Under the pieces are notes generated by a model. That model saw only the letters and a list, made by a program, of their open reading frames with translations, was not told the origin of the DNA and did not search any database. A program made the position numbers and the translations under genes. DNA of 64,000 nt, from NCBI GenBank assembly GCA_049792815.1, contig JBARBG010000081.1, positions 1-64,000 of the forward strand, given 5' to 3'. The stretch is from DAIDKA01 sp049792815 (GTDB taxonomy: Bacteria > Pseudomonadota > Gammaproteobacteria > Steroidobacterales > Steroidobacteraceae). How positions within the stretch are numbered: position 1 is the first letter of the stretch; each line of letters starts with the position of its first letter. Of this stretch, positions 49,978-57,790 are shown in pieces.

Positions 49978-52356
49978 ATGAAAGTCCCGATTTCCTGGTT
50001 GAATGAATGGGTGCAGGTGCCGTGGCCGGCGGCAGAGCTGGGCGCGCGCCTGACCATGGCGGGCTTCGAGCTGGAGGCCGTGGAACCGGCGGCACCGGCC
50101 TTCAGTGGCGTGGTGGTGGCGCAGATCATTGAGGCGGTTCAGCATCCGCAGGCCGACAAGCTGCGCGTTTGCCAGGTCACGACCGGCGCAGGTTTGCCGC
50201 TGCAGATTGTCTGCGGCGCTCCCAATGCGCGTGCCGGACTGCGCACCGCCCTGGCCACCGTCGGCGCGCAACTGCCCGACGGCATGAAGATCGGCGCCGC
50301 GAAGCTGCGTGGCGTGGAGTCGCGCGGCATGCTGTGCTCGGCCAAGGAACTGGGTCTTGCCGATGCCACGGCCGGCATTCTCGAATTGGCAGGGGATGCG
50401 CCGCTGGGCCACTCGCTGCGCGACTACCTGGGCCTGGATGACATCACCCTTGAAGTGAATGTGACGGCAAATCGCGGCGATGCCATGTCGGTGATCGGCG
50501 TGGCACGCGAAGTCGCGGCGCTCACCGGTGCCGGCCTGCGCCTCGCTGTGGCCGCGCAGCTGCGCGCCACGCTCAACGATCGGCACACGGTGCGCCTCGA
50601 GGCAGCTTCGGGCTGTCCGAAGTTCGTCGGCCGCGTCATCCGCGGCATCGACAATACCCGCACCACGCCGCTGTGGCTGCGCGAGCGTCTGCGGCGCGCC
50701 GGCGTGCGGGCCATCAGTCCGGCGGTCGACGTGACCAACTACGTGCTGCTCGACCTCGGGCAGCCCATGCATGCCTACGATCTGGGCAAGGTGTCCGGCG
50801 ACATCGTGGTACGCATGGCCCGGCAGGATGAAAAGACCACACTGCTGGATGGCCGTGAGATCAGTCTCGATGCCGACATGCTGGTCATTGCCGATGCAGT
50901 CGGCGCAGTGGGCGTGGCCGGCATCATGGGCGGTGAGCGCACGGCGGTCAGCGCCGGCACCCGCGATCTGTTTCTGGAGGTCGCCTGGTTTGCGCCGCAG
51001 GCGGTCGCCGGCCGCGCGCGCCGTCTCGGACTGCACACCGACGCCAGTCAGCGCTTCGAGCGCGGCGTTGATCCGTCGGGACAGGTTCGCGCCATCGAGC
51101 GCGCCACGCAGCTGCTGCTGGCGATTGCCGGCGGCGCGGCAGGTCCGGTGGTCACCGAAGAGGTGGCCGGACTACCGAAGCGCGCGCCCGTGAGTCTACG
51201 CAGGGAGCGCCTGACGCGTCTCCTGGGTGTGGCGGTGCCGGATGCACAGGTGAGTGCGATTTTCCAAAACCTGCAGATGCAGGTGACGGCAACCGCGGCG
51301 GGCTGGTCCGTGCTGCCGCCGGCGCACCGCTTCGATATCGCCATCGAAGAGGACCTGGTGGAAGAGGTCGCGCGCATCATGGGCTTTGCGGCAATTCCCG
51401 AGCGCCCCGCGCTGCTGCCGCAGAATTTCCTGCCGCTCCCTGAGGCCATGGCGCCGGAGCGCGTCATGCTCGAGGCCCTCGTGGCCCGCGGCTATCACGA
51501 GACCATCAGCTTTGCCTTTGTGGATCCGGCGCTGCAGACGCTGCTGTTCCCGGATACCCAAACACTGGTCCTGGCCAATGCCATCGCCTCGGATCTGTCG
51601 GTGATGCGCGTATCCTTGTGGCCCGGACTGGTGCGCGCTGCGCTTGAGAATCAGCGCCGGCAGCAGGATCGCATCCGCCTCTTCGGCCATGGCGCCCGTT
51701 TTGTCGTCCAGGACCGACAGGTCACCGAAGAGGACTCGCTGGCAGGCATTGCGCTGGGTAAGCGCCTGCCCGAGCAGTGGGGCAGCAGCGAGTCACGCGC
51801 AAGCGTGGATTATTTCGACGTCAAGGCCGACCTGCAATCGCTGCTGGCGGCCACGGGCGCGGCGGGCGAGTTCAGTTTCGAGGCGGCGAGCCGCTCCTGC
51901 CTGCACCCGGGGCGCACCGCCCGCGTGCAGCGCGCCGGCAGACCCGTGGGTTGGCTCGGGGAACTGCATCCACGCCTGGTGCGCGAACTCGGATTTAACC
52001 ATGCGCCGGTCCTGTTCGAGGTCGACGTTGTTGCATTGCGGGTGAATTTGCCACAGGGGCGCGAGATTTCGCGCTTCCCGCAGGTGCGTCGGGACCTGGC
52101 CGTGGTCCTGCCTGAGAAAGTCACTTTCAGTGCCTTGCGCGAGCGTGTAATCTTGTCCGCCACAAGCTCCCTGCGAAATCTGCGTATATTTGACGTATAC
52201 CGCGGTGCAGGCATAGAAAAAGGGCGAAAAAGCGTTGCTTTGGGCTTGATTTTCCAAGATATTTCTCGCACGCTAACCGATGACGAAGTAGACCGCGCAG
52301 TGGCGGCCGTGGTGGCTGATCTGCGTGAGAACCTGGATGCGAGAATACGAGAATAA
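49978..52356 (+). CDS. pheT: Phenylalanyl-tRNA synthetase beta subunit
   Basis: This 792-residue beta subunit has Met-Lys-Val-Pro-Ile-Ser-Trp-Leu-Asn-Glu-Trp-Val at the start and an OB-fold EMAP-like tRNA-binding domain (about 40-150, His-Pro-Gln-Ala-Asp-Lys-Leu-Arg-Val-Cys). The B3/B4 editing domain has Met-His-Ala-Tyr-Asp, and a ferredoxin-like anticodon-binding C-terminus (Phe-Pro-Gln-Val-Arg-Arg-Asp-Leu-Ala-Val) follows. ihfA begins five bases beyond its stop. Confidence 0.97.
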   Translation: MKVPISWLNEWVQVPWPAAELGARLTMAGFELEAVEPAAPAFSGVVVAQIIEAVQHPQADKLRVCQVTTGAGLPLQIVCGAPNARAGLRTALATVGAQLPDGMKIGAAKLRGVESRGMLCSAKELGLADATAGILELAGDAPLGHSLRDYLGLDDITLEVNVTANRGDAMSVIGVAREVAALTGAGLRLAVAAQLRATLNDRHTVRLEAASGCPKFVGRVIRGIDNTRTTPLWLRERLRRAGVRAISPAVDVTNYVLLDLGQPMHAYDLGKVSGDIVVRMARQDEKTTLLDGREISLDADMLVIADAVGAVGVAGIMGGERTAVSAGTRDLFLEVAWFAPQAVAGRARRLGLHTDASQRFERGVDPSGQVRAIERATQLLLAIAGGAAGPVVTEEVAGLPKRAPVSLRRERLTRLLGVAVPDAQVSAIFQNLQMQVTATAAGWSVLPPAHRFDIAIEEDLVEEVARIMGFAAIPERPALLPQNFLPLPEAMAPERVMLEALVARGYHETISFAFVDPALQTLLFPDTQTLVLANAIASDLSVMRVSLWPGLVRAALENQRRQQDRIRLFGHGARFVVQDRQVTEEDSLAGIALGKRLPEQWGSSESRASVDYFDVKADLQSLLAATGAAGEFSFEAASRSCLHPGRTARVQRAGRPVGWLGELHPRLVRELGFNHAPVLFEVDVVALRVNLPQGREISRFPQVRRDLAVVLPEKVTFSALRERVILSATSSLRNLRIFDVYRGAGIEKGRKSVALGLIFQDISRTLTDDEVDRAVAAVVADLRENLDARIRE

Positions 52357-52360
52357 GCCT

Positions 52361-52663
52361 ATGACGGCGCTCACGAAGGCTGAGATGGCGGAAGCGCTCT
52401 TCAATCAGTTGGGTCTCAACAAGCGCGAGGCGCGCGAGCTGGTGGACCTGTTTTTTGAAGAGGTGCGAGCGGCACTCTCTAAAGGTGAACAGGTAAAGTT
52501 ATCCGGATTCGGAAACTTTGACCTCCGGGACAAGAATCAGCGCCCGGGGCGCAATCCGAAAACGGGCGAAGAGATTCCGATTACGGCACGACGTGTCGTA
52601 ACCTTCCGTCCTGGGCAGAAACTGAAGGCACGGGTCGAAGCTTATGTTGGAGCCAAAGAATAA
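52361..52663 (+). CDS. ihfA: Integration host factor alpha subunit
   Basis: This 100-residue DNA-bending protein starts Met-Thr-Ala-Leu-Thr-Lys-Ala-Glu-Met-Ala-Glu. It has Gly-Leu-Asn-Lys-Arg-Glu-Ala-Arg-Glu-Leu-Val-Asp, Lys-Leu-Ser-Gly-Phe-Gly-Asn-Phe and Arg-Asn-Pro-Lys-Thr-Gly-Glu-Glu-Ile-Pro-Ile, the arm and Pro-tip motif of IHF alpha. ATG 52361 is used rather than the in-frame start inside pheT. Its position after pheT is the standard one in Gammaproteobacteria. Confidence 0.97.
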   Translation: MTALTKAEMAEALFNQLGLNKREARELVDLFFEEVRAALSKGEQVKLSGFGNFDLRDKNQRPGRNPKTGEEIPITARRVVTFRPGQKLKARVEAYVGAKE

Positions 52664-53000
52664 CGACACGCTGCCGCCGATTCCCGGCAAGCGTTACTTC
52701 ACTATCGGCGAGGTCAGTGACCTTTGCGGAGTGAAGCCGCATGTGTTGCGCTATTGGGAGCAGGAGTTCCCGCAGCTCAAGCCCGTCAAGCGTCGTGGCA
52801 ACCGCCGCTACTATCAGCGCCAGGACGTGATCGTGATCCGCCAGATCCGCAGTCTGCTGTATGAGCAGGGCTTCACCATCGGTGGGGCGCGCAACAAGCT
52901 CACGGGCGAAGAGGCTCGCACGGATGTGAGCCAGAGTCAGCAGATCGTCCGCCAGCTTCGCCTGGAGCTCGAGGAAGTACTCAAGCTGCTGCGCCGCTAG
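52644..53000 (+). CDS. MerR-family regulator downstream of ihfA
   Basis: This 118-residue protein is a MerR-type winged-helix regulator (Tyr-Phe-Thr-Ile-Gly-Glu-Val-Ser-Asp-Leu-Cys-Gly-Val-Lys, Leu-Arg-Tyr-Trp-Glu, Arg-Arg-Tyr-Tyr-Gln-Arg-Gln-Asp) with a short C-terminal coiled coil (Gln-Leu-Arg-Leu-Glu-Leu-Glu-Glu-Val). It overlaps ihfA by 20 bases, so translation may be coupled. This small MerR-like gene is a conserved neighbour of ihfA, but its target is not known. Confidence 0.93.
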   Translation: MLEPKNNDTLPPIPGKRYFTIGEVSDLCGVKPHVLRYWEQEFPQLKPVKRRGNRRYYQRQDVIVIRQIRSLLYEQGFTIGGARNKLTGEEARTDVSQSQQIVRQLRLELEEVLKLLRR

Positions 53001-53011
53001 CGGCGAGCCGC

Positions 53012-53017
53012 TATAAT
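53012..53017 (+). promoter_or_regulatory. -10 box of tRNA-Pro
   Basis: A perfect TATAAT ends nine bases before the mature tRNA start. No clear -35 is seen, and the upstream MerR stop is only 11 bases away. Confidence 0.6.
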
Positions 53018-53025
53018 TTGCCGTT

Positions 53026-53102
53026 CGGAACGTGGCGCAGTCTGGTAGCGCACTTGCATGGGGTGCAAGGGGTCGAGAGTTCAAATCTCTCCGTTCCGAC
53101 CA
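53026..53102 (+). tRNA. tRNA-Pro (GGG)
   Basis: Complete 77-base cloverleaf with encoded CCA. Acceptor CGGAACG pairs with CGTTCCG, the anticodon loop reads ATGGGGT with GGG between CTTGC and GCAAG, and the T-arm is GAGAG-TTCAAAT-CTCTC. Accessory DNA begins right after it, consistent with a tRNA attachment site. Confidence 0.97.
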
Positions 53103-53422
53103 ATGACTTACGAGCGGTGCGAAAAGTGCCGGTGGTCCCACCAGTGGTCCCATTTACCACGTGCCGACCCTGCGCCTTTTGGCGCCGGGTCCCTCCACGG
53201 CCTGCCCATCGGACGGACCGGGTGTAGTCGGATGTCCCACGAGCCAACTGGAGCCGTCGGGTCCGGGACTGTGGTGTCAGACACGACGCGCAAGCCACTC
53301 CCCCTTGCGAGTCTGAAGCAGAGATCCGGACTGGATCTACGGCAAACAACCGAGCGAGGACACCGGCCTTGGCCCAGCCGCTGATGGCTGACGGATCGGC
53401 CAGAGTAAACGGCGCAGCGTCT
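53103..53422. other. Gene-free junction after tRNA-Pro
   Basis: About 320 bases hold no recognised gene. GTGGTCCCA occurs twice (53132-53140 and 53144-53152) with a 12-base period next to the tRNA end, a pattern that might be left by integrase arm sites. No duplicated tRNA 3' end was seen in the window. Confidence 0.45.
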
Positions 53423-54547
53423 TCAGCGGTTCGGATTGAGGTCTCGAAATGAATCGAGTGATTCGAGCATGAGGACGCTCGGTGCGTCGGTCTTGCCCCT
53501 CAGGTCATCCGGCGTGAGGCTCCAGAAATGGGTAAGCCACCCGCTTGCCGTTGCGCGCGAGCGACGCAGAAATTCTGCATATTCTTTGGCAGTGCAGTAC
53601 AGCGGAAACGTTTCCTCGACCACTATCGGCTTGCCGATTCTGTAGTGTGTAAGGGCTTCCAGTGCGAGGTCTATCCGCCCTGTTGCGGGGTACATGTGAA
53701 CCGCAAGGAAGTCTACCTCCGGCGCAATGGCGGCTGGCGCAATCGGCATGTTCTCAGGCGCGACGCCGTCGAGCCAGATCATGCCGAGGGTGATCGCGTG
53801 GCGCCTATCATGCTTATGAATGGCATCCGTCAACTGCCGCAACCATGCACGCGCGACAGCAGTCGCGGTACGGCCAGCCAGATCGAGGGTGATGTACTCG
53901 ACGTAGCGTAGGCCGTTCAGCTCCAAGGGATGCGTCCATTGACCGGTCGATCTGTGCTCCGTCGAAACGAGCGGCTCGTTCATTAGGTTGTAGGCAAAAA
54001 CGCCGCGGTGGCTTGCGCCAACACTCGCGATTGCTTCCCAGAATTCGCTTTGTACACCCCAGCGATCTCGTTCAGAGAGATTGTTGTACCACTGAGGCAC
54101 GTCGCGCGCTCGAAACGTCCCCAGACCGGTGATGTCCAGGTACATGTCCAGCGATTCGGCGAGATCGATCAGGCTCTCGAGCCGACCTAGGGCCATTCGG
54201 TTCGGTTTGCCGGGTGCATCCATGAATTTCGCGAATTGCAGATTTACTCGTACGACGTTCGCTCCGAGGAGTCTCATTTCACGGAAGTCGCGTTCGATTT
54301 TCGCCCAGCCTTCCGATCCTGGGTCGTTCCAATAGTCCTCGATAAGCCGGAACCGTTGGTCGCGCGAATAGTTGAATCCCCATGGGATGAAAGCCCTGCC
54401 AGTAGAGGAAAGCACGAAACCCGTGTTGCTGTTGTTTACAGTGACCCAGGATGGCGGGGCAGCGCGCGTCACTGGCACACCAATGAGGTATACAAGAAAA
54501 GCAGCGGCACCGAGCCGAGACAGCGAATTGGCTAAGAATCCGACCAT
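53423..54547 (-). CDS. Exported GH5-like (cellulase-fold) glycoside hydrolase
   Basis: This protein of about 374 residues has a signal peptide (hydrophobic residues 15-28, cleavage near Thr-Arg-Ala-Ala) and a TIM barrel of the glycoside hydrolase 5-like type: Ala-Phe-Ile-Pro-Trp-Gly-Phe-Asn-Tyr, Ala-Asn-Val-Val-Arg-Val-Asn-Leu, Asn-Leu-Met-Asn-Glu-Pro (acid/base Glu) and Ile-Val-Val-Glu-Glu-Thr-Phe-Pro (nucleophile Glu). Both catalytic residues are present. ATG 54547 starts the signal peptide; the frame is open from TTG 54634. No polysaccharide-degradation genes lie around it, so it is an isolated accessory gene. Confidence 0.8.
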   Translation of the reverse strand: MVGFLANSLSRLGAAAFLVYLIGVPVTRAAPPSWVTVNNSNTGFVLSSTGRAFIPWGFNYSRDQRFRLIEDYWNDPGSEGWAKIERDFREMRLLGANVVRVNLQFAKFMDAPGKPNRMALGRLESLIDLAESLDMYLDITGLGTFRARDVPQWYNNLSERDRWGVQSEFWEAIASVGASHRGVFAYNLMNEPLVSTEHRSTGQWTHPLELNGLRYVEYITLDLAGRTATAVARAWLRQLTDAIHKHDRRHAITLGMIWLDGVAPENMPIAPAAIAPEVDFLAVHMYPATGRIDLALEALTHYRIGKPIVVEETFPLYCTAKEYAEFLRRSRATASGWLTHFWSLTPDDLRGKTDAPSVLMLESLDSFRDLNPNR

Positions 54548-54672
54548 TGCAGATCCGGCGCCTCCAAGCAGCCTTGTGGCATGACTCCCCCGAGTGAGCA
54601 AATCGAATATGCTTGGCAATGTTGACAGGCGCAAGCCACCGATTAGTCAGGGGCTAACGTTGCGCTACCTAA

Positions 54673-55077
54673 CCACCGCTCGACGTCCGAACGCAACCAC
54701 CCGCGGCCGCCTCCGGCGCGCTGCGCAACGGGGCGCCGTTCAAGGACTGGAACCTGCCCGCCTCGATGACGCGGCTGCGTGAGCGCCTGGCCAAGCACCC
54801 GGACGGGGACCGACAGTTCGTCGACATCCTGTCGATGGTCGCGCTCTACGGGCTCGAAGCCGTCAGCGACGCTTGCGCCGTGGCACTCGAGGAACAGGTC
54901 GTCAGCAGCACCCACGTCGTGAACCTGCTGCACCGGGCGGCCGCCGCGCCGCGGTTGCCGGCACTGCAGGTGCCGCAGGCCCTGAAGCTCGCCGTAGAAC
55001 CTGCCGCCAACTGCGACCGCTACAACCAGCTACTGCGAATCCGGCCCACGAACTTAGCCCCTGTTGATCCACCGTAG
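54673..55077 (+). pseudogene. istA: 3' fragment of an IS21-family transposase gene
   Basis: The C-terminal part of IstA is preserved: Ser-Gly-Ala-Leu-Arg-Asn-Gly-Ala-Pro-Phe-Lys-Asp-Trp from about 54712, then Val-Ala-Leu-Tyr-Gly-Leu-Glu-Ala-Val-Ser-Asp-Ala-Cys-Ala-Val-Ala-Leu-Glu and a Val-Val-Asn-Leu-Leu-His-Arg end. The catalytic DDE domain and N-terminal helix-turn-helix are missing, and a TAA sits at 54670. It is followed 10 bases later by intact istB, so the element lost its left part. Confidence 0.85.
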
Positions 55078-55087
55078 GAGATGACCG

Positions 55088-55813
55088 ATGAAAGACGAAC
55101 TGATCGAACTGCTCAAGTCGCTGCGCTTGCGCGGCATGGCCTCTGCGCTTGAGGACAGCATGACGGCGCTGAGCCAAAAGAAGCTGGCGCCGACGAGTTG
55201 GCTGCAGCAGCTGCTGCACGCCGAGATCGCCGATCGCCAGGCGCGCTCTTACCAATACCAGCTGCGGCTCGCCAGCTTCCCCATGCCCAGGGATCTTGAT
55301 AGCTTCGACTTCAAGGACTCCGCGGTCAACGAAACGCAGATCCGCCAGCTCCACACCGGGGAATACCTGGCGACGGCGCGCAACATCGTCTTGGTGGGTG
55401 GCACCGGCACCGGCAAGACACATCTGGCCATTGCGCTCGCCCGCGAGGTCGTGCTGAAGGGGATGCGCGCGCGGTTCTACGGCGTCGTGGACCTCGTCAA
55501 CCAGCTCGATGCCGAGAAGCGTGCCGGCCGCGCCGGGCGTCTAGCCAGCCGGCTGCTCAACCAGAACGCGATCGTGCTCGACGAACTCGGCTACCTGCCG
55601 TTCGCCCAGGACGGCGGTGCGCTGCTGTTCCACCTGATCAGCAAGCTTTATGAACGCGTCTCACTGATCGTTACCACCAACCTCACATTCGGGGAGTGGA
55701 GCAACGTGTTCGGCGACGCCAAGATGACGACGGCGCTGCTCGACCGGCTCACCCACCGCTGCGACATCATCGAGACGGGCAACGACAGCTATCGGTTCAA
55801 GAACCGGAAATGA
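55088..55813 (+). CDS. istB: IstB-like ATP-binding helper of IS21-family transposition
   Basis: This 241-residue AAA+ helper protein activates the IstA transposase on target DNA. It has a helical N-terminus with Leu-Arg-Gly-Met-Ala, Walker A Gly-Gly-Thr-Gly-Thr-Gly-Lys-Thr-His, Ile-Val-Leu-Asp-Glu-Leu-Gly-Tyr-Leu-Pro-Phe (Walker B), and Thr-Thr-Asn-Leu-Thr-Phe-Gly-Glu-Trp. It is full length and uninterrupted, although its partner gene is truncated. It is likely expressed only by chance or after mobilisation by a related element. Confidence 0.95.
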   Translation: MKDELIELLKSLRLRGMASALEDSMTALSQKKLAPTSWLQQLLHAEIADRQARSYQYQLRLASFPMPRDLDSFDFKDSAVNETQIRQLHTGEYLATARNIVLVGGTGTGKTHLAIALAREVVLKGMRARFYGVVDLVNQLDAEKRAGRAGRLASRLLNQNAIVLDELGYLPFAQDGGALLFHLISKLYERVSLIVTTNLTFGEWSNVFGDAKMTTALLDRLTHRCDIIETGNDSYRFKNRK

Positions 55814-55914
55814 TCAAAGACCGTAGGAGCTTCTGCCGCTGACGCGGCAGCCTGCAGGCCTGGTCAGATTATCAACAAAAGCCCGGATCAGACCCCGGAA
55901 ACCGACCCTACTGC

Positions 55915-55957
55915 CTGGTCAATCTTGGACGCCGGTCGCTGGTCAATGTTCGACGCC
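55915..55957 (+). repeat. Tandem units at the IS21 right end
   Basis: Two direct 19-base units (55915-55933 and 55939-55957) share CTGGTCAAT, TT and GACGCC with two substitutions and a 24-base period. A related partial copy begins near 55860. IS21-family ends carry such transposase-binding repeats. Confidence 0.65.
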
Positions 55958-56109
55958 CGTTGACAGGTGGTCGGCCAACACCGATGGGCCATATCCGGTA
56001 AAAGTCGCGGTCGTCGAGAGATCGCAACTTTCAATGATTGCTCCAGCCTGCTGCCCTTGATAGGTTGACCGGTATTGGTCCCGTTCAAACCGTGAGCGAA
56101 CACAAATCT

Positions 56110-56610
56110 ATGTCGTCGTACCTACGTCGTCTGCGTTCCAAGATCGGTCACGATTTGGTGTTACTACCCTGCTTCGCTGCAGTAATCAAAGATGTTGCGG
56201 GTCGTATCCTGCTTCAGGAGAAATCTTCAGGAGAAATCTTCAGGAGAACCCCCGCAGGAGAAGGGTGGAGCTTGCCTGCGGGTGCCATCGAACCTGGTGA
56301 AACTCCGGAGGAGGCAATCTGCCGCGAGGTCCGTGAAGAGACTGGCATTCTCGTGGAACCGCGGGAAGTTATCGGCGTGTATGGTGGGAGCCACTTTCGT
56401 AATATTTATCCAAACGGGGACCAAGTTGAATACACCGCAGTTCTCTATTCCTGCGTGCCAATAGGGAAGTCATTGGAGCCGCTGGATCCCGAAACCAAAT
56501 CGCTTCGATACTTCGGGGAGGACGAAATGCCCAAGCTGGCGCTTCCCTATCCTTCGTCGGCCTTTTTTCCTGCCAAACGGTCGGATCAGCCGCTTTCTGA
56601 TGCCCGGTAG
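56110..56610 (+). CDS. NUDIX hydrolase
   Basis: This 166-residue NUDIX pyrophosphatase carries the full box Gly-Ala-Ile-Glu-Pro-Gly-Glu, seven residues, then Arg-Glu-Val-Arg-Glu-Glu-Thr-Gly-Ile. Upstream is the strand Leu-Leu-Pro-Cys-Phe-Ala-Ala-Val-Ile-Lys. Between Ile-Leu-Leu-Gln and Gly-Trp-Ser-Leu-Pro-Ala-Gly it has about nine more residues than typical relatives, produced by a 13-bp tandem repeat. ATG 56110 is chosen over the longer open frame from 56038. Substrate unknown. Confidence 0.85.
   Translation: MSSYLRRLRSKIGHDLVLLPCFAAVIKDVAGRILLQEKSSGEIFRRTPAGEGWSLPAGAIEPGETPEEAICREVREETGILVEPREVIGVYGGSHFRNIYPNGDQVEYTAVLYSCVPIGKSLEPLDPETKSLRYFGEDEMPKLALPYPSSAFFPAKRSDQPLSDAR
56212..56248 (+). 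repeat. 13-bp tandem repeat inside the NUDIX gene
   Basis: The unit CTTCAGGAGAAAT occurs twice in full (56212-56224, 56225-56237) and a third time truncated to 11 bases (56238-56248). As 13 is not a multiple of three, gain or loss of one unit would shift the frame upstream of the catalytic box. Confidence 0.8.
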
Positions 56611-56660
56611 CTGACGGTTATGAGTGTCAGCTTCGGGTACAAGAGCGCCAAGCCGCGCGA

Positions 56661-57077
56661 CTACGAGAAGGGATTTAGTATCGCTACCCCAGTCGGCTGG
56701 TAGTGAGCCGCATTTCGGGTCACCACGGCCAGATTGTAGATCAGCGCAGTCGCTGCGATTTGCTTGTCCAAGGGGTTCTCAGGATGAGGCACCCGCAGCC
56801 TTCCCCAAATCTGGGCAGTCTCCTGATCGAACGGCAGGATGGCATCTCCATAATCTATGGTTAGGCGATCAAGCCAGCGCTCAAGACGAGCCGACTGAGC
56901 AGAATCGCCACGGTGCCGGATGATTTCGACGCCTTGCCGAAGCTCGCCAATCGTGATGGCGGATAAGAAAAGGGCAATGTTGTTCCGACTGGCATTGTCA
57001 AAGAACTCCCGCACACCAATATTGGCTTTGACGCCCTTGCGCGCCTCGCTGATCACATCGGTATCCACCAGATACAC
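56661..57077 (-). CDS. PIN-domain toxin (VapC/FitB-like)
   Basis: This 138-residue PIN-domain ribonuclease toxin has acidic active-site residues in Tyr-Leu-Val-Asp-Thr-Asp-Val-Ile-Ser-Glu, Ile-Thr-Ile-Gly-Glu-Leu-Arg-Gln-Gly and Pro-Leu-Asp-Lys-Gln-Ile-Ala-Ala-Thr-Ala. It is preceded at two bases by its probable antitoxin gene. The pair would form a type II toxin-antitoxin module, presumably autorepressed by the complex. Confidence 0.9.
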   Translation of the reverse strand: MYLVDTDVISEARKGVKANIGVREFFDNASRNNIALFLSAITIGELRQGVEIIRHRGDSAQSARLERWLDRLTIDYGDAILPFDQETAQIWGRLRVPHPENPLDKQIAATALIYNLAVVTRNAAHYQPTGVAILNPFS

Positions 57078-57079
57078 AA

Positions 57080-57301
57080 TCAGCCTCGGCTATCGATCTG
57101 CACTCTGGCAAAGTCTTTGTCGTTGCCAACATCAGGCATGGCAGCGAGGACATCAGCCAGGGCCCGTCGCCGGGGGCCCCGAAGTGCAGACTGAAGAATC
57201 TCCCGATGCTCCTGTTCGGCACTCCGGTTGTGTTTCGCTGCGCGCTGCTTCAGCGCTTTAACCAACTCGTCCGTCAGCTTGCGAACCATGAGCTGGGCCA
57301 T
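57080..57301 (-). CDS. FitA/VapB-like antitoxin
   Basis: This 73-residue antitoxin has an N-terminal ribbon-helix-helix (Met-Ala-Gln-Leu-Met-Val-Arg-Lys-Leu, Leu-Lys-Gln-Arg-Ala-Ala-Lys-His-Asn-Arg-Ser-Ala-Glu) typical of FitA, and an acidic/hydrophobic C-terminus that would sit in the PIN active site. ATG 57301 is chosen; the frame is open to 57334. It precedes the toxin by two bases. Confidence 0.85.
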   Translation of the reverse strand: MAQLMVRKLTDELVKALKQRAAKHNRSAEQEHREILQSALRGPRRRALADVLAAMPDVGNDKDFARVQIDSRG

Positions 57302-57790
57302 TGATCCACTCCTAATTTTTTCCGCTGCTAGCAATGATAGCGTCCCGCAATGAACAGTGCAAGCAATGCTAGCACCGAGACGATGCCGGCGTTGAGCTGT
57401 TATTGGTGTGCCGAAAGCCGACGCTCGTGAGCGGCAGGTACGGGTGCAGGAGCGCCGGTTCGACGGTCATCCCCATTAACGTTGCGACAATGACCGCTTT
57501 CTTGCGGCGCATCAGGCGCTTTCCGGCCCGGAGCTGCAGGTGGCGGATCAAAATAGGCTGCCACATAGCGGCCATTCCCGGTCTGCCCCGAAGTCCCCGG
57601 CGAGGTCAGCCAACAGCCTGGGTGTACAGGTTCCGGCAAGGGTCGAAATTTAACAGATATGCCTAGACGGTTCAGTTGGATAGTGAAAAGCACTTAACGC
57701 CACTTGATTGCCTGGCGGCAGGACACACTAACCGGTGAACAAGGCCGCCACGCCCGGTTTTTTACATAAAGGCGTAGCGTGCTACACGCA
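57302..57790. other. Gap between the antitoxin and BlaR1-like genes
   Basis: About 490 bases contain only short open frames with no family pattern. ACTTAACGCC at about 57697-57706 resembles the reverse of an integron site end (GGCGTTAAGT on the minus strand). ACCGG/CCGGT with a T6 run (57731-57763) is a weak terminator-like hairpin. Nothing is firmly assignable. Confidence 0.4.

Larger units (their letters stand above)
54673..55965 (+). mobile_element. IS21-family element, left end missing
   Basis: The partial istA, complete istB and a right end with repeated units make a truncated IS21-type insertion sequence. The right end appears to close with GTTGACA at 55959-55965, fitting the 5'-TG...CA-3' ends of this family. 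It cannot transpose by itself without IstA. Confidence 0.75.

Noticed and set aside
56860..56866. GTTAGGC as an integron crossover site
   Set aside because: It lies inside the PIN toxin coding sequence without the paired left core; chance match.
57731..57763. Rho-independent terminator
   Set aside because: Only a 5-bp stem with an 18-base loop and no gene ending on the plus strand; too weak to call.
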